54,734 nt of DNA from Candidatus Woesearchaeota archaeon. GTDB taxonomy: Archaea > Nanobdellota > Nanobdellia > Woesearchaeales > GCA-2687795. Positions within the stretch are counted from its first letter, which is position 1, and each line of letters opens with the position of its first letter. The notes beneath the pieces are model-generated. The model was not told the DNA's origin. It ran no database searches and saw nothing but the letters and a program-made list of their open reading frames with translations. Where the stretch lies: positions 1 to 54,734 of the forward strand of contig NZBG01000004.1 in assembly GCA_002687795.1 (NCBI GenBank), written 5' to 3'. The position numbers were made by a program, and so were the translations under genes. This document shows positions 25,958 through 34,570 of the stretch, in pieces.

Positions 25958-26743
25958 ATGACTAACGACGAATCAATTGACAACAGTATTGATGAAGAAG
26001 CTGTAGGGATTAATAAATTAATTGAAGAGAGCAAGGTTCCATTTGATCAGATACCTAACCATTTCTTGACTGGAGAAGATTCAACAATAAGATTTCTATT
26101 TGAAAGCATGCCTTATTTCGGATGTGGTCAATTAGCAGAATTATTAAGCAAGGTACACTTAGATGATAAAGGACAACCATACATTCCTAGCGCATTAAGA
26201 GGAAGGGATAGTGATATTAGAGATCTTGTGAGGAAACCAATATTACAATCTGCTGATAGTCTACTTCATTATGTGTTTGGACCATCTCCTAAAGTCATAA
26301 AGAAACATCAAAGGGTCAGAGACAAGATAAGAAGGGAACTCACTGATGAAATAGTATATGCCTATTCTGTAAATAACCTTTTAAGATATAATCCTTTAAG
26401 AGAAGAGGGAGGTATAAAATCCTTTGAGAGATTCCTGAATACACAAGTAAGGCATCATCTATTTGAAGTATTAGAGTATAAAAGGAATAGAGAATCATCT
26501 CCTCGCTATGATTCAGGAAGACGTTTTAATAGACATACTAAAGATGATTTATCAAGGAATAAACCAACACTTGTAGGTTCAATACAATCAAATGGAAGCA
26601 TAGGTTATTCTGCTATTGGAGAAAGGTTTGAAGAACTCTGTGTTGCTAAAGATATAACAAGGTTTATTCATTATCAAGAATACAGGAAGAGCATGGATAG
26701 AAAGTATGGAACACTAAACAGAAAAAGAGTTACTAATTTTTAA
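25958..26743 (+). CDS. Unrecognised soluble protein
   Basis: A 261-residue soluble protein that I cannot place. The N-terminal 20 residues are acidic and low-complexity; the rest is a mixture of helices with many arginines and lysines (RVRDKIRRELTDE, RNRESSPRYDSGRRFNRH), which suggests nucleic-acid binding. It does not share a family with its neighbours. Its stop abuts the stop of top6B on the other strand with no gap. The lower use of lysine AAG and higher of AGA/AGG than core neighbours hints at a different history (weak evidence). Confidence 0.6.
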   Translation: MTNDESIDNSIDEEAVGINKLIEESKVPFDQIPNHFLTGEDSTIRFLFESMPYFGCGQLAELLSKVHLDDKGQPYIPSALRGRDSDIRDLVRKPILQSADSLLHYVFGPSPKVIKKHQRVRDKIRRELTDEIVYAYSVNNLLRYNPLREEGGIKSFERFLNTQVRHHLFEVLEYKRNRESSPRYDSGRRFNRHTKDDLSRNKPTLVGSIQSNGSIGYSAIGERFEELCVAKDITRFIHYQEYRKSMDRKYGTLNRKRVTNF

Positions 26744-28447
26744 TTAAGCCTCTTTCTTCTTTTCTCCCTCTTCTTTCTTCTCTTTTACTTTCTCTTTCTT
26801 CCCTATCTTAGCAAACTCCTTATCATACTCAGGGTTATCAATCCTGATCTCCTCAAGCTTGCCCCTCTTCTTCTCCAGAATATTCTTTAACAGCTTCTCC
26901 ACCCTATCCTTCTGAGAAACTTTTAAGTCAATAATATCTTTCAGGGCATCGCTGATATGAGGAATATAAATCTCTATATAATCCCTCTTCTTTGACTCAT
27001 CCTGGATCCTTTTCTTCTTATGTATATAAAGCCCTAACTTTCTCCCGCACTCCTGCAAGGCCAGCTTAATCTCCTTAATAATCTCAGGGTAATGGGCAAT
27101 TGCCTCCTTGCTCTCTGAAGTATAAGGAACCCAGACCGAAGCAAGATGAACCACTAAAGTTAAAGGGCCTGCAGGCAAAGCTCCTGAGCTCTGGCTCAGT
27201 CCGTAAGAGCGCCAGTTAGTTGTCAAAACACTCTTTGTAACGCTGCAAGCTCCCTGCTGATAAAGCAATGGAACCCTGTTTGCAAACCTGTACAATGTGA
27301 TTGACTGCTCAGCCGGCTGCTCCCCTCCATAAGCGCAGGCAACCTCAACAACAAAAGGATTTCCTCTATAAACATTAGGCGGCCTTGTTGAAGCAGCATA
27401 AAACTCTGCATTTACCTCCTTCCTCAAACCCTTCTCTAAAAGCTCAGCTCCCAGAGGAGAAATGCAGTCAGTGGGAGGAGAGATTATCTTGGTTCCATTA
27501 ATACCCTTCAACAAGCTCTCAGCCATCTCCCTGCTAACTGAATGAGGCTTTGTTTTAGGCAATAAAGCAGCATTCTCGCAGATCTGCTTGGCTGTGCCTG
27601 AGCCCACCCTTGAAAACTCGTTCATCAAAAAGCTCTGCAATGTTCTGGACTCTGTCCATTTCAGCATGTTCATCAGCCTTCCAATTTCAACGCCATAAGG
27701 GTGAGGCTTAATCTCAACAGGCTTCTTAGGCATAGAATCAGTTGCCCTGGCAAAAATAAGCTGCTCTCCCTTAGGAGGCTGGTAGATTAAAGTAATATGA
27801 GGGTTAACAATAGCAGTCTGCTTCAAATACTGGTCAATGCTCTGGTCCCCTTTCTGATAGCTGCCTTCCAGGTCAAGCTCAACCTTGGTTCCATGCTCTT
27901 TCTCCCATTCTATAACCTCTTCTTTAACTATCTCAGGCTTATTCTTCTGTGTATCAATCTTTAACTCATAAAAATGCGCGGGATGCTTAGGATCTATCTT
28001 AGAGATTATCCTTGCAGCTTTTCCTGTTGTTAACTGTGCATACATAACAGAAGCTGAAATCCCTATCCCCTGCTGCCCCCTCGACTGTGACAGCTTAAAA
28101 AACTTAGAGCCATAAAGCAGCCTTGCAAAAATATGCGGTATTTGCTTCTTAACAATACCCGGACCATTATCCTCAACAATAACTTTAAACCGATTCTCGC
28201 TCATCTCTATGACTTCAACACTCACCTCAGGCAATATATCTGCCTCTTCGCAGGCATCAAGGCTGTTATCAACAGCTTCCTTTATAGTTGTCAGCAAAGC
28301 TTTCCTCTTATTATCAAACCCAAGAAGATGCCTGTTTCTCTCAAAGAACTGCGAGATTGAAACCTCACGCTGCTTCTTAGCCAGTTCTACGGCAATAGGC
28401 TCCTCTGCGTTATCCACTTGGTCAAGCTTGTTTTGTTCTTCTGCCAT
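26744..28447 (-). CDS. top6B: DNA topoisomerase VI subunit B
   Basis: A 567-residue GHKL ATPase subunit of topoisomerase VI, which with subunit A relaxes supercoils through double-strand passage. The ATP-site motifs are EAVDNSLDA (57-65), VEDNGPGI (91-98) and RGQQGIGISASVMYAQLTTG (123-142). The helix-two-turns-helix and transducer domains follow, with the conserved KWTESRTLQSFL and NVYRGNPF regions. Subunit A is not in the window. The C terminus is a lysine/glutamate-rich tail. The coexistence with a bacterial-type gyrB in the same window is notable. Confidence 0.95.
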   Translation of the reverse strand: MAEEQNKLDQVDNAEEPIAVELAKKQREVSISQFFERNRHLLGFDNKRKALLTTIKEAVDNSLDACEEADILPEVSVEVIEMSENRFKVIVEDNGPGIVKKQIPHIFARLLYGSKFFKLSQSRGQQGIGISASVMYAQLTTGKAARIISKIDPKHPAHFYELKIDTQKNKPEIVKEEVIEWEKEHGTKVELDLEGSYQKGDQSIDQYLKQTAIVNPHITLIYQPPKGEQLIFARATDSMPKKPVEIKPHPYGVEIGRLMNMLKWTESRTLQSFLMNEFSRVGSGTAKQICENAALLPKTKPHSVSREMAESLLKGINGTKIISPPTDCISPLGAELLEKGLRKEVNAEFYAASTRPPNVYRGNPFVVEVACAYGGEQPAEQSITLYRFANRVPLLYQQGACSVTKSVLTTNWRSYGLSQSSGALPAGPLTLVVHLASVWVPYTSESKEAIAHYPEIIKEIKLALQECGRKLGLYIHKKKRIQDESKKRDYIEIYIPHISDALKDIIDLKVSQKDRVEKLLKNILEKKRGKLEEIRIDNPEYDKEFAKIGKKEKVKEKKEEGEKKKEA

Positions 28448-28496
28448 GTTATTATTTTCTTTCTAATTAATCAGCAATAAGTATCATTTTATAAAC

Positions 28497-29054
28497 TTAT
28501 TTCTTTAGCTCGATTTCATCATCTAACATCTTTCTTCCCTTTTGCTTCTCCAGCAATGCATAAACGCTGCTATGCTTAGAACCATTCAGCAAACTTTCAA
28601 TAGCTTTCTTGCACATCATCACATTCCCAACCTCGCCTATAATGCCGATAGTTTTACCATAAATAGAAATCTGGGTATCAGTCAAATTCTCAATAATCCT
28701 CCTGCTCTTGCCCTCTTTCCCGATAGCCCTTCCCTTCAGCCTCAACAAACTCTTCTTTCCCTTAATATAATCATTAATATCAATTAACTCAAAAACATAA
28801 TCGCTCTTCAAAAGCAGCAGGGCAGTCTCAGGATTAAACCCTCTCCCAATTGCTTTGATAACATCCTGTGTTGTATAAAGCTTTAAGCTGTCTGTCCCTG
28901 AAACAAAAACATCACCCTCTTTAGAATCTACATTGATCTTTGTGTCGGTTGCCGCTTCTATCTTGTTCTTAACACAGCCATCCTTGCCTATCAGCACAGC
29001 TATCCTGTCCTTTGGAATCTTTAAATCATACTTATATTCTGCCATATTAATCAT
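28497..29054 (-). CDS. Dim2/Pno1-like double KH-domain RNA-binding protein
   Basis: A 185-residue archaeal protein with two KH domains: the first has IGKDGCVKNKIEAATDTKINVDS (GxxG loop as IGKDG), the second GRAIGKEGKSRRIIENLTDTQISI. The arrangement matches the archaeal homologue of Dim2/Pno1, a ribosome-biogenesis factor that binds the 3' end of small-subunit rRNA; family assignment is strong, function by analogy. The start may be ATG 29054 or ATG 29045 three codons later. A lysine-rich tail ends the protein. Confidence 0.9.
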   Translation of the reverse strand: MINMAEYKYDLKIPKDRIAVLIGKDGCVKNKIEAATDTKINVDSKEGDVFVSGTDSLKLYTTQDVIKAIGRGFNPETALLLLKSDYVFELIDINDYIKGKKSLLRLKGRAIGKEGKSRRIIENLTDTQISIYGKTIGIIGEVGNVMMCKKAIESLLNGSKHSSVYALLEKQKGRKMLDDEIELKK

Positions 29055-29125
29055 TCTTAATACCTAGTTGTTTATTAAGATTTCCTATGTTTGCGAGAAT
29101 TAGTAATTCGGAATGTTGTTTAAAA

Positions 29126-29181
29126 GGGGTTGTTAAGTTCTTTTCCCCTACGAAGTAGGGGAGGGAAGTATGACGGAGGGA
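29126..29181. repeat. Shared upstream element, copy A
   Basis: This non-coding stretch has CCCCTAC (29145-29151) and GTAGGGG (29155-29161) as a 7-bp hairpin on a GAA loop, followed by GAAGTATGACG (29165-29175) and GGAGGGAC. The same order, GAAGTA then GAAGTATGACG then AGGAC, recurs at 53724-53782. Both copies lie 70-130 nt before a minus-strand gene (KH protein here, HerA there). A regulatory element or transposon-end remnant are both possible. Confidence 0.5.
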
Positions 29182-29248
29182 CTCGCCGCAATAAAGTGCT
29201 TAGCACCATTAAGCAACAGAAGAAAGGAGTAAATCTAGTAGAAGTGAA

Positions 29249-29638
29249 TTATATTTTCTTCTTAATTTTTTCATATATCCAGGTTAATATAATTATTATA
29301 AAACCATGAAATAAGTTATATATTAAATATTTATTAGTAACAATAGTTAATTCACCAATAATAACAGAATTTAGAATTAAAAGGATTGGATGAAGACTAA
29401 AAATAAAAACAAAAGGAATAATTTTTTTTAAATTAATTTCTGTCTTAGAGTATTTCCATACCCAAGCAATTAAGACTAAAATGGTAAATACAACTAAAAT
29501 AAATGATATTATCCAAAGATGACCAAATATGTCCTTGTATTTGATTAAAAAATATATATCACGAAATCGAAATATGATGGCTCCTATTAAGAATAAGATA
29601 ATGGTTATTCTCGCAAAAATTATAAAATTTTTTTCTAT
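29249..29638 (-). pseudogene. Startless membrane ORF (5'-truncated), minus strand
   Basis: A 129-codon open frame from a TAA (29639-29641) to TAA (29249-29251), encoding a very hydrophobic protein with three or four TM helices (W, I, L, F-rich). It contains no methionine at all and no GTG or TTG in the first part, so it has no usable start. It looks like the 3' part of a membrane-protein gene whose 5' end was lost. It abuts, head to head, a second startless ORF on the plus strand. Confidence 0.45.
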
Positions 29639-29895
29639 TTATATTAAGTTGGATAGCGATCTTTGGATTACTATTTACTGATGAATTACCATTAGATTAT
29701 ATTGTTACTGGAATGTATTTTTGTTATTCAGTTTTATTTTTATGTCAATCATTTATTTTCTTAACCACTAAATATGTTGGCTATTATACATCACCATTTA
29801 AAAAAATGAGCCATAATAAAATTGCTGGAATAATACTCCTTTTAATTGGACTTGGACTTTTGATTACTACGTTAGTTTCTTATGTAATTGTTTAA
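29626..29895 (+). pseudogene. Startless membrane ORF (5'-truncated), plus strand
   Basis: An 89-codon open frame begins right after TAA (29623-29625) and ends at 29895. It encodes two or three TM helices. The only methionine near the front is at 29713, in the middle of the first hydrophobic region, with no ribosome site. With the minus-strand ORF ending at the same point (29638), the pair suggests an inversion or deletion junction near 29630. A short protein from 29713 (60 residues) cannot be excluded. Confidence 0.4.
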
Positions 29896-30031
29896 TTAAG
29901 CCCTGAAATTATAATTGTGCATAATATCTTTTAAACGAACCTTTAATAAGAATAAATATCTTCCCAAACACCATCTTTTAAATATAGAAAACTATTTAAA
30001 CAAAATGCTTTAAACTATTCAGTGAGGGTTA

Positions 30032-30664
30032 ATGATAAATCTTGTAAAACAATTTATTAATAAGGTTCTAAAGAACATCTTTAAAAAGAAAAAGCACCTT
30101 AAATTAGGAATATATGGTGCGCCAAATAGTGGGAAAACCACTCTTGCAAACAAAATATGCCAGGACTGGCTGGGAGAGGATATGGGAAATGTTTCCAATA
30201 TAGCCCATGAAACAAGAGAAGTCCAGATAAAAGAGCAGATTAATATCAAACATAAGGGAAAAGAACTGTCATTTAACCTTGTAGACACGCCGGGAATAGC
30301 CACAAAGATTGATTATGAGGACTTTATCAAGGTTGGGCTAAAGCAAAGCGAAGCAAAGAAAAGAGCCAAAGAAGCCACTAAAGGCGTTATTGACTCAATC
30401 AAATGGCTGGATGATATGGATGCTGTTGTAATTACCCTTGATGCAACTAAAGACCCTTACTCCCAAGTCAATATAACCATTGTCGGCAATCTTCAGGCAA
30501 GGAAAATACCAGTTTTAATAGTTGCAAATAAGATAGATTTAAAAAAGGCAAATATTAAAAAGATAGAAGCTGCGTTTCCTCAGTATGATGTAATAGGAAT
30601 CTCAGCTAAATATGGCAAAAACGTTGATAAGTTTTATGAAGCATTGTTTGTAATAACAAGCTAA
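30032..30664 (+). CDS. Era-like GTP-binding protein (OapB/OapC cluster)
   Basis: This 210-residue GTPase has all G motifs: G1 GAPNSGKT (29-36), G3 DTPG (about 87-90), G4 NKID (about 167-170) and G5 SAKYGKN. It is of the archaeal Era-like subfamily, which in haloarchaea and Thermococcales is followed by the genes now called OapB (DUF2073) and OapC (zinc ribbon, DUF2072), a group that lies near replication origins (named from family knowledge). The same order is kept here. A TATA-like TATTTAAA lies around 29990-30000. Confidence 0.92.
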   Translation: MINLVKQFINKVLKNIFKKKKHLKLGIYGAPNSGKTTLANKICQDWLGEDMGNVSNIAHETREVQIKEQINIKHKGKELSFNLVDTPGIATKIDYEDFIKVGLKQSEAKKRAKEATKGVIDSIKWLDDMDAVVITLDATKDPYSQVNITIVGNLQARKIPVLIVANKIDLKKANIKKIEAAFPQYDVIGISAKYGKNVDKFYEALFVITS

Positions 30665-30705
30665 ATACATAAAAAAAGGAGGTTTAGAAAGTAAATCTTT
30701 GGAAA

Positions 30706-31098
30706 ATGCTTACACTACAATTTATGGCTTACTCAGAGATAGAGAACCTGAACTCATCTAATAGGATTAAGAAGATATTGGATATAGTTAAAGAGAATAA
30801 GATTGTGCTGCTTGAAGGAAAGCTAAAGAAGGAAGAGGAAGCCAGCTTAATACAGGCAACCATGGAAGAAATCAACAACAAATTCAAAGGCATAGAGCTA
30901 AGCGCCTTTGACTATGCAAAAGGAGAAGAGGTTTTTATTAACAAGCTGAGAAAGAACTTTGCAAGGTTCTTATTAGGGCATAGAAATGGGATGACTATAA
31001 TCGGGCCTGCATCAATTGTCAAAGAAATCAAAAAAGATCCTAATAAAATAGAACTGCTAACCAAAGATGGAAATAAAAAAAGGTCAAAAAAGAGGTGA
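30706..31098 (+). CDS. oapB: OapB-like (DUF2073) protein
   Basis: A 130-residue protein matching the DUF2073/OapB family: LEGKLKKEEEASLIQATMEE and FKGIELSAFDYAKGEE, followed by a basic C-terminal tail. OapB binds RNA in Thermococcales through a kink-turn-like structure and lies next to the origin in many archaea (family knowledge). I keep ATG 30706; ATG 30727 (MAYSEIEN) is an alternative. A perfect GGAGGT at 30678-30683 is too far from either start and points at no start codon in frame. Confidence 0.8.
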   Translation: MLTLQFMAYSEIENLNSSNRIKKILDIVKENKIVLLEGKLKKEEEASLIQATMEEINNKFKGIELSAFDYAKGEEVFINKLRKNFARFLLGHRNGMTIIGPASIVKEIKKDPNKIELLTKDGNKKRSKKR

Positions 31099-31101
31099 AT
31101 A

Positions 31102-31485
31102 ATGCCACACCAATGTGTTGTCTGTAGTACCTTTTATGATGATGGCGCACAGGAGATTCTAAAAGGCTGCCCTTGCGGCGGCAAGCTCTTTTTTTATATT
31201 AAGAAGTCTAACATTGAAAAAGCAAAAAAGATAACTGAAGAAGCTAAATTAACAGAAATAGATAAAAAACAGATAGAACAGGATGTAAGGGAATTAGCAG
31301 GTGAAGAAGACAATGAAACACCTGTTGTGCTGGACTTAGAAGCTGTGAAGGTTATAAAGCCAGGCAAGTATGAACTTGACTTATTGCACTTGTTCAAGGG
31401 TGAGCCTTTGATATTCAAGCTGGAAGAAGGAAAGTATATAGTTGATTTGATTCAAAGCTTTAAGAACCTAAAAAAAGAGGGCTAG
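31102..31485 (+). CDS. oapC: OapC-like zinc-ribbon (DUF2072) protein
   Basis: A 127-residue protein with an N-terminal zinc ribbon (C5xxC8 and C26-x-C, GCPCGGKLFFY), then a helix with E, K and A repeats, and a conserved C-terminal domain (VKVIKPGKYELDLLHLFKG...). That is the OapC/DUF2072 layout, and it follows OapB as in other archaea. A GAGGTGAATA site precedes the ATG at 31102. Cotranscribed with the Era-like GTPase and OapB. Confidence 0.88.
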   Translation: MPHQCVVCSTFYDDGAQEILKGCPCGGKLFFYIKKSNIEKAKKITEEAKLTEIDKKQIEQDVRELAGEEDNETPVVLDLEAVKVIKPGKYELDLLHLFKGEPLIFKLEEGKYIVDLIQSFKNLKKEG

Positions 31486-31491
31486 TAAAAG

Positions 31492-31848
31492 ATGGAAAAG
31501 AGGGCGGTTTATAAAGGCAAATCAGTAGTCGGATTAGTGGAAGACGTAACTGTTTTTGGAAAAAATAAGGGAAAGAAACTCAGGGCAAGGATAGATACAG
31601 GCGCAACAAAAAGTAGTATTGATAAAGATTTGGTGAAAGAATTGGGTATAGGCCCTGTTATAGGAAAAAGGTGGGTTAAATCTGCTCATGGCACAACGCT
31701 GAGGCCCGTTGTAAAAATAAAAATAAAGCTATCCAAACGGAAGATGAATTATAAGTTTACTATTGCAGACAGGAAGCATATGAGATATAAAATCTTAATC
31801 GGGCAGAATATACTCCAAAAACATTTCTTAATAGACCCCTCAAAATAA
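31492..31848 (+). CDS. Retropepsin-like ATP-dependent zinc protease family protein (RimB-like)
   Basis: A 118-residue single-domain protein with the aspartic motif RIDTGATKSSID (33-44), the retropepsin-type D-T-G-A, and the family sequences RWVKSAHGTTLRP and YKILIGQNIL. It belongs to the family (PF05618, named putative ATP-dependent zinc protease) often encoded next to RimK and thought to trim RimK-added glutamates (RimB). Here it stands 1 nt before a rimK-like ATP-grasp gene, which supports the pair. Only the context suggests the substrate. Confidence 0.88.
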   Translation: MEKRAVYKGKSVVGLVEDVTVFGKNKGKKLRARIDTGATKSSIDKDLVKELGIGPVIGKRWVKSAHGTTLRPVVKIKIKLSKRKMNYKFTIADRKHMRYKILIGQNILQKHFLIDPSK

Positions 31849-31849
31849 G

Positions 31850-32956
31850 ATGAAAGCCGCATTAATCAGCTTGGGATCAGAAAGTTCAAAATGGATAGCC
31901 AAAGCTATGAAGAAATATTTTGAGGATGTAGATGAGATAAACCTTAAAAATATTGAAATAGACCTTTCCCATAAAGAGCTGGAGATTCTTTACAAAGGAG
32001 ATCCTTTAGGGGAATATGATTGTGTATATGAAAGGGGCTCTTTTAAATATGAGCCAGTGTTGAAATCCATTGCGGTTGCATTGTCTGAAACAACATACAT
32101 TCCAATACAACCAGCAGCTTTCTACCTGGGCCATGATAAGCTTCTAACACAGCTGGAGCTCCAGAAGCATAATATACCCATGCCTAAGACATACCTGACA
32201 CCCACTCTGGGCTCAACAAAAGCAATACTGGAAAAAATAAATTATCCCATTATCATGAAATTCCCTGCAGGTACAGGTGGAAAAGGCGTGATGTATGCTG
32301 AAAGTCTTCCAGCAGCTTCTTCCATTCTTGATGCATTAACCGCGTTAAAGCAGCCTTTTATAATCCAGGAATATATAGAGACTGAAGGCGTTGATACCAG
32401 GGCAATAGTCGCTGGCGATACTGTTGTAGCTGCAATGAAAAGGAAGGCTGTGAAAGGAGAAAAAAGGTCTAATATACATGCTGGCGGTGTGGGAGAAGCC
32501 TGTGTTCTGGATAGATACACAAAAAAGATTGCAATAGAAACAGCTAAGATCATTGGCGCGGAAATCTGCGCAGTTGATATCCTTGAAGGTGCTAAGGGTC
32601 CAATGGTAATCGAAATAAATCTTTCTCCCGGACTGCAGGGTATCACAAAAGCCACAAAGATTGATGTTGCAGACAAAATGGCCAAGTATCTCTATAAAAG
32701 AACAAAAGAAATCACAGAAAAGGGCAAAAAAAAGGTTGCTTCAGAGATACTTGAAGACCTGGACATTCTAAAACCAGGCAAACTAAAAGAGATAATCACA
32801 ACATTAGACTTCAGGGGCAATAGAATCCTGCTCCCTGAACTGGTAACCAATGTCAGCAAATTTGATGAAAAAAAAGAAGTAATAATAAACATAGACAAAG
32901 GCAATCTGTCTGTAAGGGAATCAGAGATAGGCAGGGAAAAAGAGAAGAAAAAGTAG
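31850..32956 (+). CDS. rimK: RimK-family ATP-grasp ligase
   Basis: A 368-residue ATP-grasp enzyme: N-terminal domain (1-100), ATP-grasp core with KFPAGTGGKGVMYA, EYIETEGVDTRAIVAGD, the metal-binding VIEINLSPGLQGI, and a C-terminal extension (about 285-368) rich in K and E that looks like a small beta domain fused to the core. RimK adds glutamates to ribosomal protein S6 in bacteria or carboxylates to coenzymes and lysine carriers in archaea. Its substrate here is not shown. Next to the RimB-like retropepsin, so both likely act on one target. Confidence 0.9.
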   Translation: MKAALISLGSESSKWIAKAMKKYFEDVDEINLKNIEIDLSHKELEILYKGDPLGEYDCVYERGSFKYEPVLKSIAVALSETTYIPIQPAAFYLGHDKLLTQLELQKHNIPMPKTYLTPTLGSTKAILEKINYPIIMKFPAGTGGKGVMYAESLPAASSILDALTALKQPFIIQEYIETEGVDTRAIVAGDTVVAAMKRKAVKGEKRSNIHAGGVGEACVLDRYTKKIAIETAKIIGAEICAVDILEGAKGPMVIEINLSPGLQGITKATKIDVADKMAKYLYKRTKEITEKGKKKVASEILEDLDILKPGKLKEIITTLDFRGNRILLPELVTNVSKFDEKKEVIINIDKGNLSVRESEIGREKEKKK

Positions 32957-32968
32957 TGCTTATTGCAA

Positions 32969-33880
32969 ATGAGCTTAAATCTTATTCTGGAAACTATAAA
33001 GAAGCTTTCAAGCCATAAATATGTTATATTAACCTCAAGAGGCAATTCTGCTATCTATATAGCGCTTTCTTTGGCAAAGAAATTTTCTAAAGGCAGCATC
33101 CTTATACCTGACCAGGCTGGCTGGCTGACTTATAAGCAGTATTCTAAGAAGCTAAAGCTTGGGGCAAGTGAGCTAAGGACTGATTATGGAGTTATTCAGT
33201 TAAATGAACTTAAGTCGAAACTAAAAGAAGCCTCTGCTTTGATATGTCAAAATGCTCGGAGAAATCTCCAAGCATTTTTTCCAGATAAGTCACACCACAA
33301 GTCAAAGAATTATGGTGCGATTATCTACCAGAACCCGGCAGGCTACTTTGCTGAGCAGCCATCAAAAGAGATTTATAGTTTATGCAAAGGAAAATGCACT
33401 GTTATTTGCGATGTTACAGGCGCAGTTGGAACCAGTATGTGCAATGGCAACTCTGTTGATATCATGGTATGCTCTTTTGGCAAATGGAAGCCGATTAACC
33501 TGGGCTATGGAGGGTTTATATCCTTTAATGACAAAGCATACCTTGAATTCACTAAAAAGCTTATGGAAGAAAAGCCAAACCTGTCTTTTGACGATAGTTC
33601 TGGGAGATATAGTCAGTTGCTTAATAAGCTAAACACATTAAACAAAAAACAGAAGTTATTCTCTGAAATAAACAAAAAAATTAAAAATGATTTAAAAGGC
33701 TTTGAGATTATCCATAAGGATAAGAGAGGCGTTAATGTTATTGTTAAGTTTAATGATGAAGCTGAAAAAGAAAAAATTATTAAATACTGCAGCACTAACA
33801 ACTATGATTTTGTTTTATGCCCAAGATACATAAGGGTTAATGAAAAAGCTGTTAGCATTGAAGTCAAAAGACTGGGGTGA
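32969..33880 (+). CDS. PLP-dependent aminotransferase-fold protein (DegT/fold-type I-like)
   Basis: A 303-residue protein with the fold-type I frame: SRGNSAIYIALSLAK near the N terminus, CDVTGAVGT in the middle (Asp binding PLP nitrogen), and CSFGKWKPINLGYGG with the lysine expected to hold PLP. The usual large domain is kept, but residues about 95-120 (with RRNLQAFFPDKSHH) look like an insertion between two similar strands, ICQN and IYQNP. Starts at ATG 32969 or TTG 32963. Cotranscribed with rimK; its substrate is unknown and activity is uncertain. Confidence 0.75.
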   Translation: MSLNLILETIKKLSSHKYVILTSRGNSAIYIALSLAKKFSKGSILIPDQAGWLTYKQYSKKLKLGASELRTDYGVIQLNELKSKLKEASALICQNARRNLQAFFPDKSHHKSKNYGAIIYQNPAGYFAEQPSKEIYSLCKGKCTVICDVTGAVGTSMCNGNSVDIMVCSFGKWKPINLGYGGFISFNDKAYLEFTKKLMEEKPNLSFDDSSGRYSQLLNKLNTLNKKQKLFSEINKKIKNDLKGFEIIHKDKRGVNVIVKFNDEAEKEKIIKYCSTNNYDFVLCPRYIRVNEKAVSIEVKRLG

Positions 33881-33885
33881 TTAAT

Positions 33886-34140
33886 ATGAAAAAGCTGTTT
33901 TTGTTTGTGGTTGTTTTCCTGGTAATAGGCGCATACCTTATTATCCAGAATAATAATCTTGATATAGAGGAAGAGGAAGGTAGGAAGAAGTTTCTTACAA
34001 GCTTTACAGGCTGGCTCTTTAAGGTTGGCAAAAGCACAAAGAATGTTGCAAGCTATGCAACAGAGCAGGAATGGCTGCCAGATGAGGAAGCTGTTAACCA
34101 GACAAACACAAGTGTATTTATTTTTGAGGAAACAAAATGA
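33886..34140 (+). CDS. Small membrane-anchored protein
   Basis: An 84-residue protein: one TM helix (about 4-21), then an acidic segment (DIEEEEG) and a helical tail outside or inside the membrane. No family recognised. I start at ATG 33886 because GGGGTGAT lies just upstream, rather than the GTG (33877) that overlaps the previous stop. Its stop overlaps the next gene start (ATGA). Confidence 0.68.
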   Translation: MKKLFLFVVVFLVIGAYLIIQNNNLDIEEEEGRKKFLTSFTGWLFKVGKSTKNVASYATEQEWLPDEEAVNQTNTSVFIFEETK

Positions 34141-34547
34141 GCCTTAGGATGCCTGAATCAATGGAAGAATGCATTTACTTTACTAAGAGGACTATTGACG
34201 ATGGCAGGGTAACTGCCTGGGTTTTCAAAGAAAACTGCTCAAAATGCGGGAAAGCATTGATGGGCAAGCCTATAGAGAAAGGTAAGGTTAAGATTAGGGC
34301 AAAAGAATATGTATGCCCCGAATGCGGCTATACAGTTGGCAAAGAGGAATATGAAGAAACGCTAACTGCAAATATTAGCTATACCTGCCCCCACTGCAGC
34401 TTTGAAGGCGAAATCCAGGTGCCTTTCAAAAGAAAAAAGATTCAGCTTGTTAATGAAGAGACTGGAAAAAAGAAGGTGGTTGATGCTTTAAGGTTCCAGT
34501 GCGAGAAGTGCGGAGAGGATATAGATATAACGAAGAAGATGAAGTAA
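34137..34547 (+). CDS. Double zinc-ribbon protein
   Basis: A 136-residue protein with four or more CxxC pairs: CSKCG near 34, CPECG near 60, CPHC near 83 and CEKCG near 124, which form two zinc ribbons. The rest is beta-rich with K and E. I do not recognise a named family. It overlaps the upstream gene by 4 nt (ATGA), so it belongs to the same transcript as the RimK and PLP genes. Nucleic-acid or protein binding is plausible. Confidence 0.78.
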   Translation: MSLRMPESMEECIYFTKRTIDDGRVTAWVFKENCSKCGKALMGKPIEKGKVKIRAKEYVCPECGYTVGKEEYEETLTANISYTCPHCSFEGEIQVPFKRKKIQLVNEETGKKKVVDALRFQCEKCGEDIDITKKMK

Positions 34548-34570
34548 ATCTTATTTTTTGGGGGTAGAAT

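Noticed and set aside
29055..30031. Classic archaeal ORB motifs
   Set aside because: I looked for the G-run with dyad pattern on both strands and saw only the 29145-29161 hairpin, which does not match the ORB consensus.
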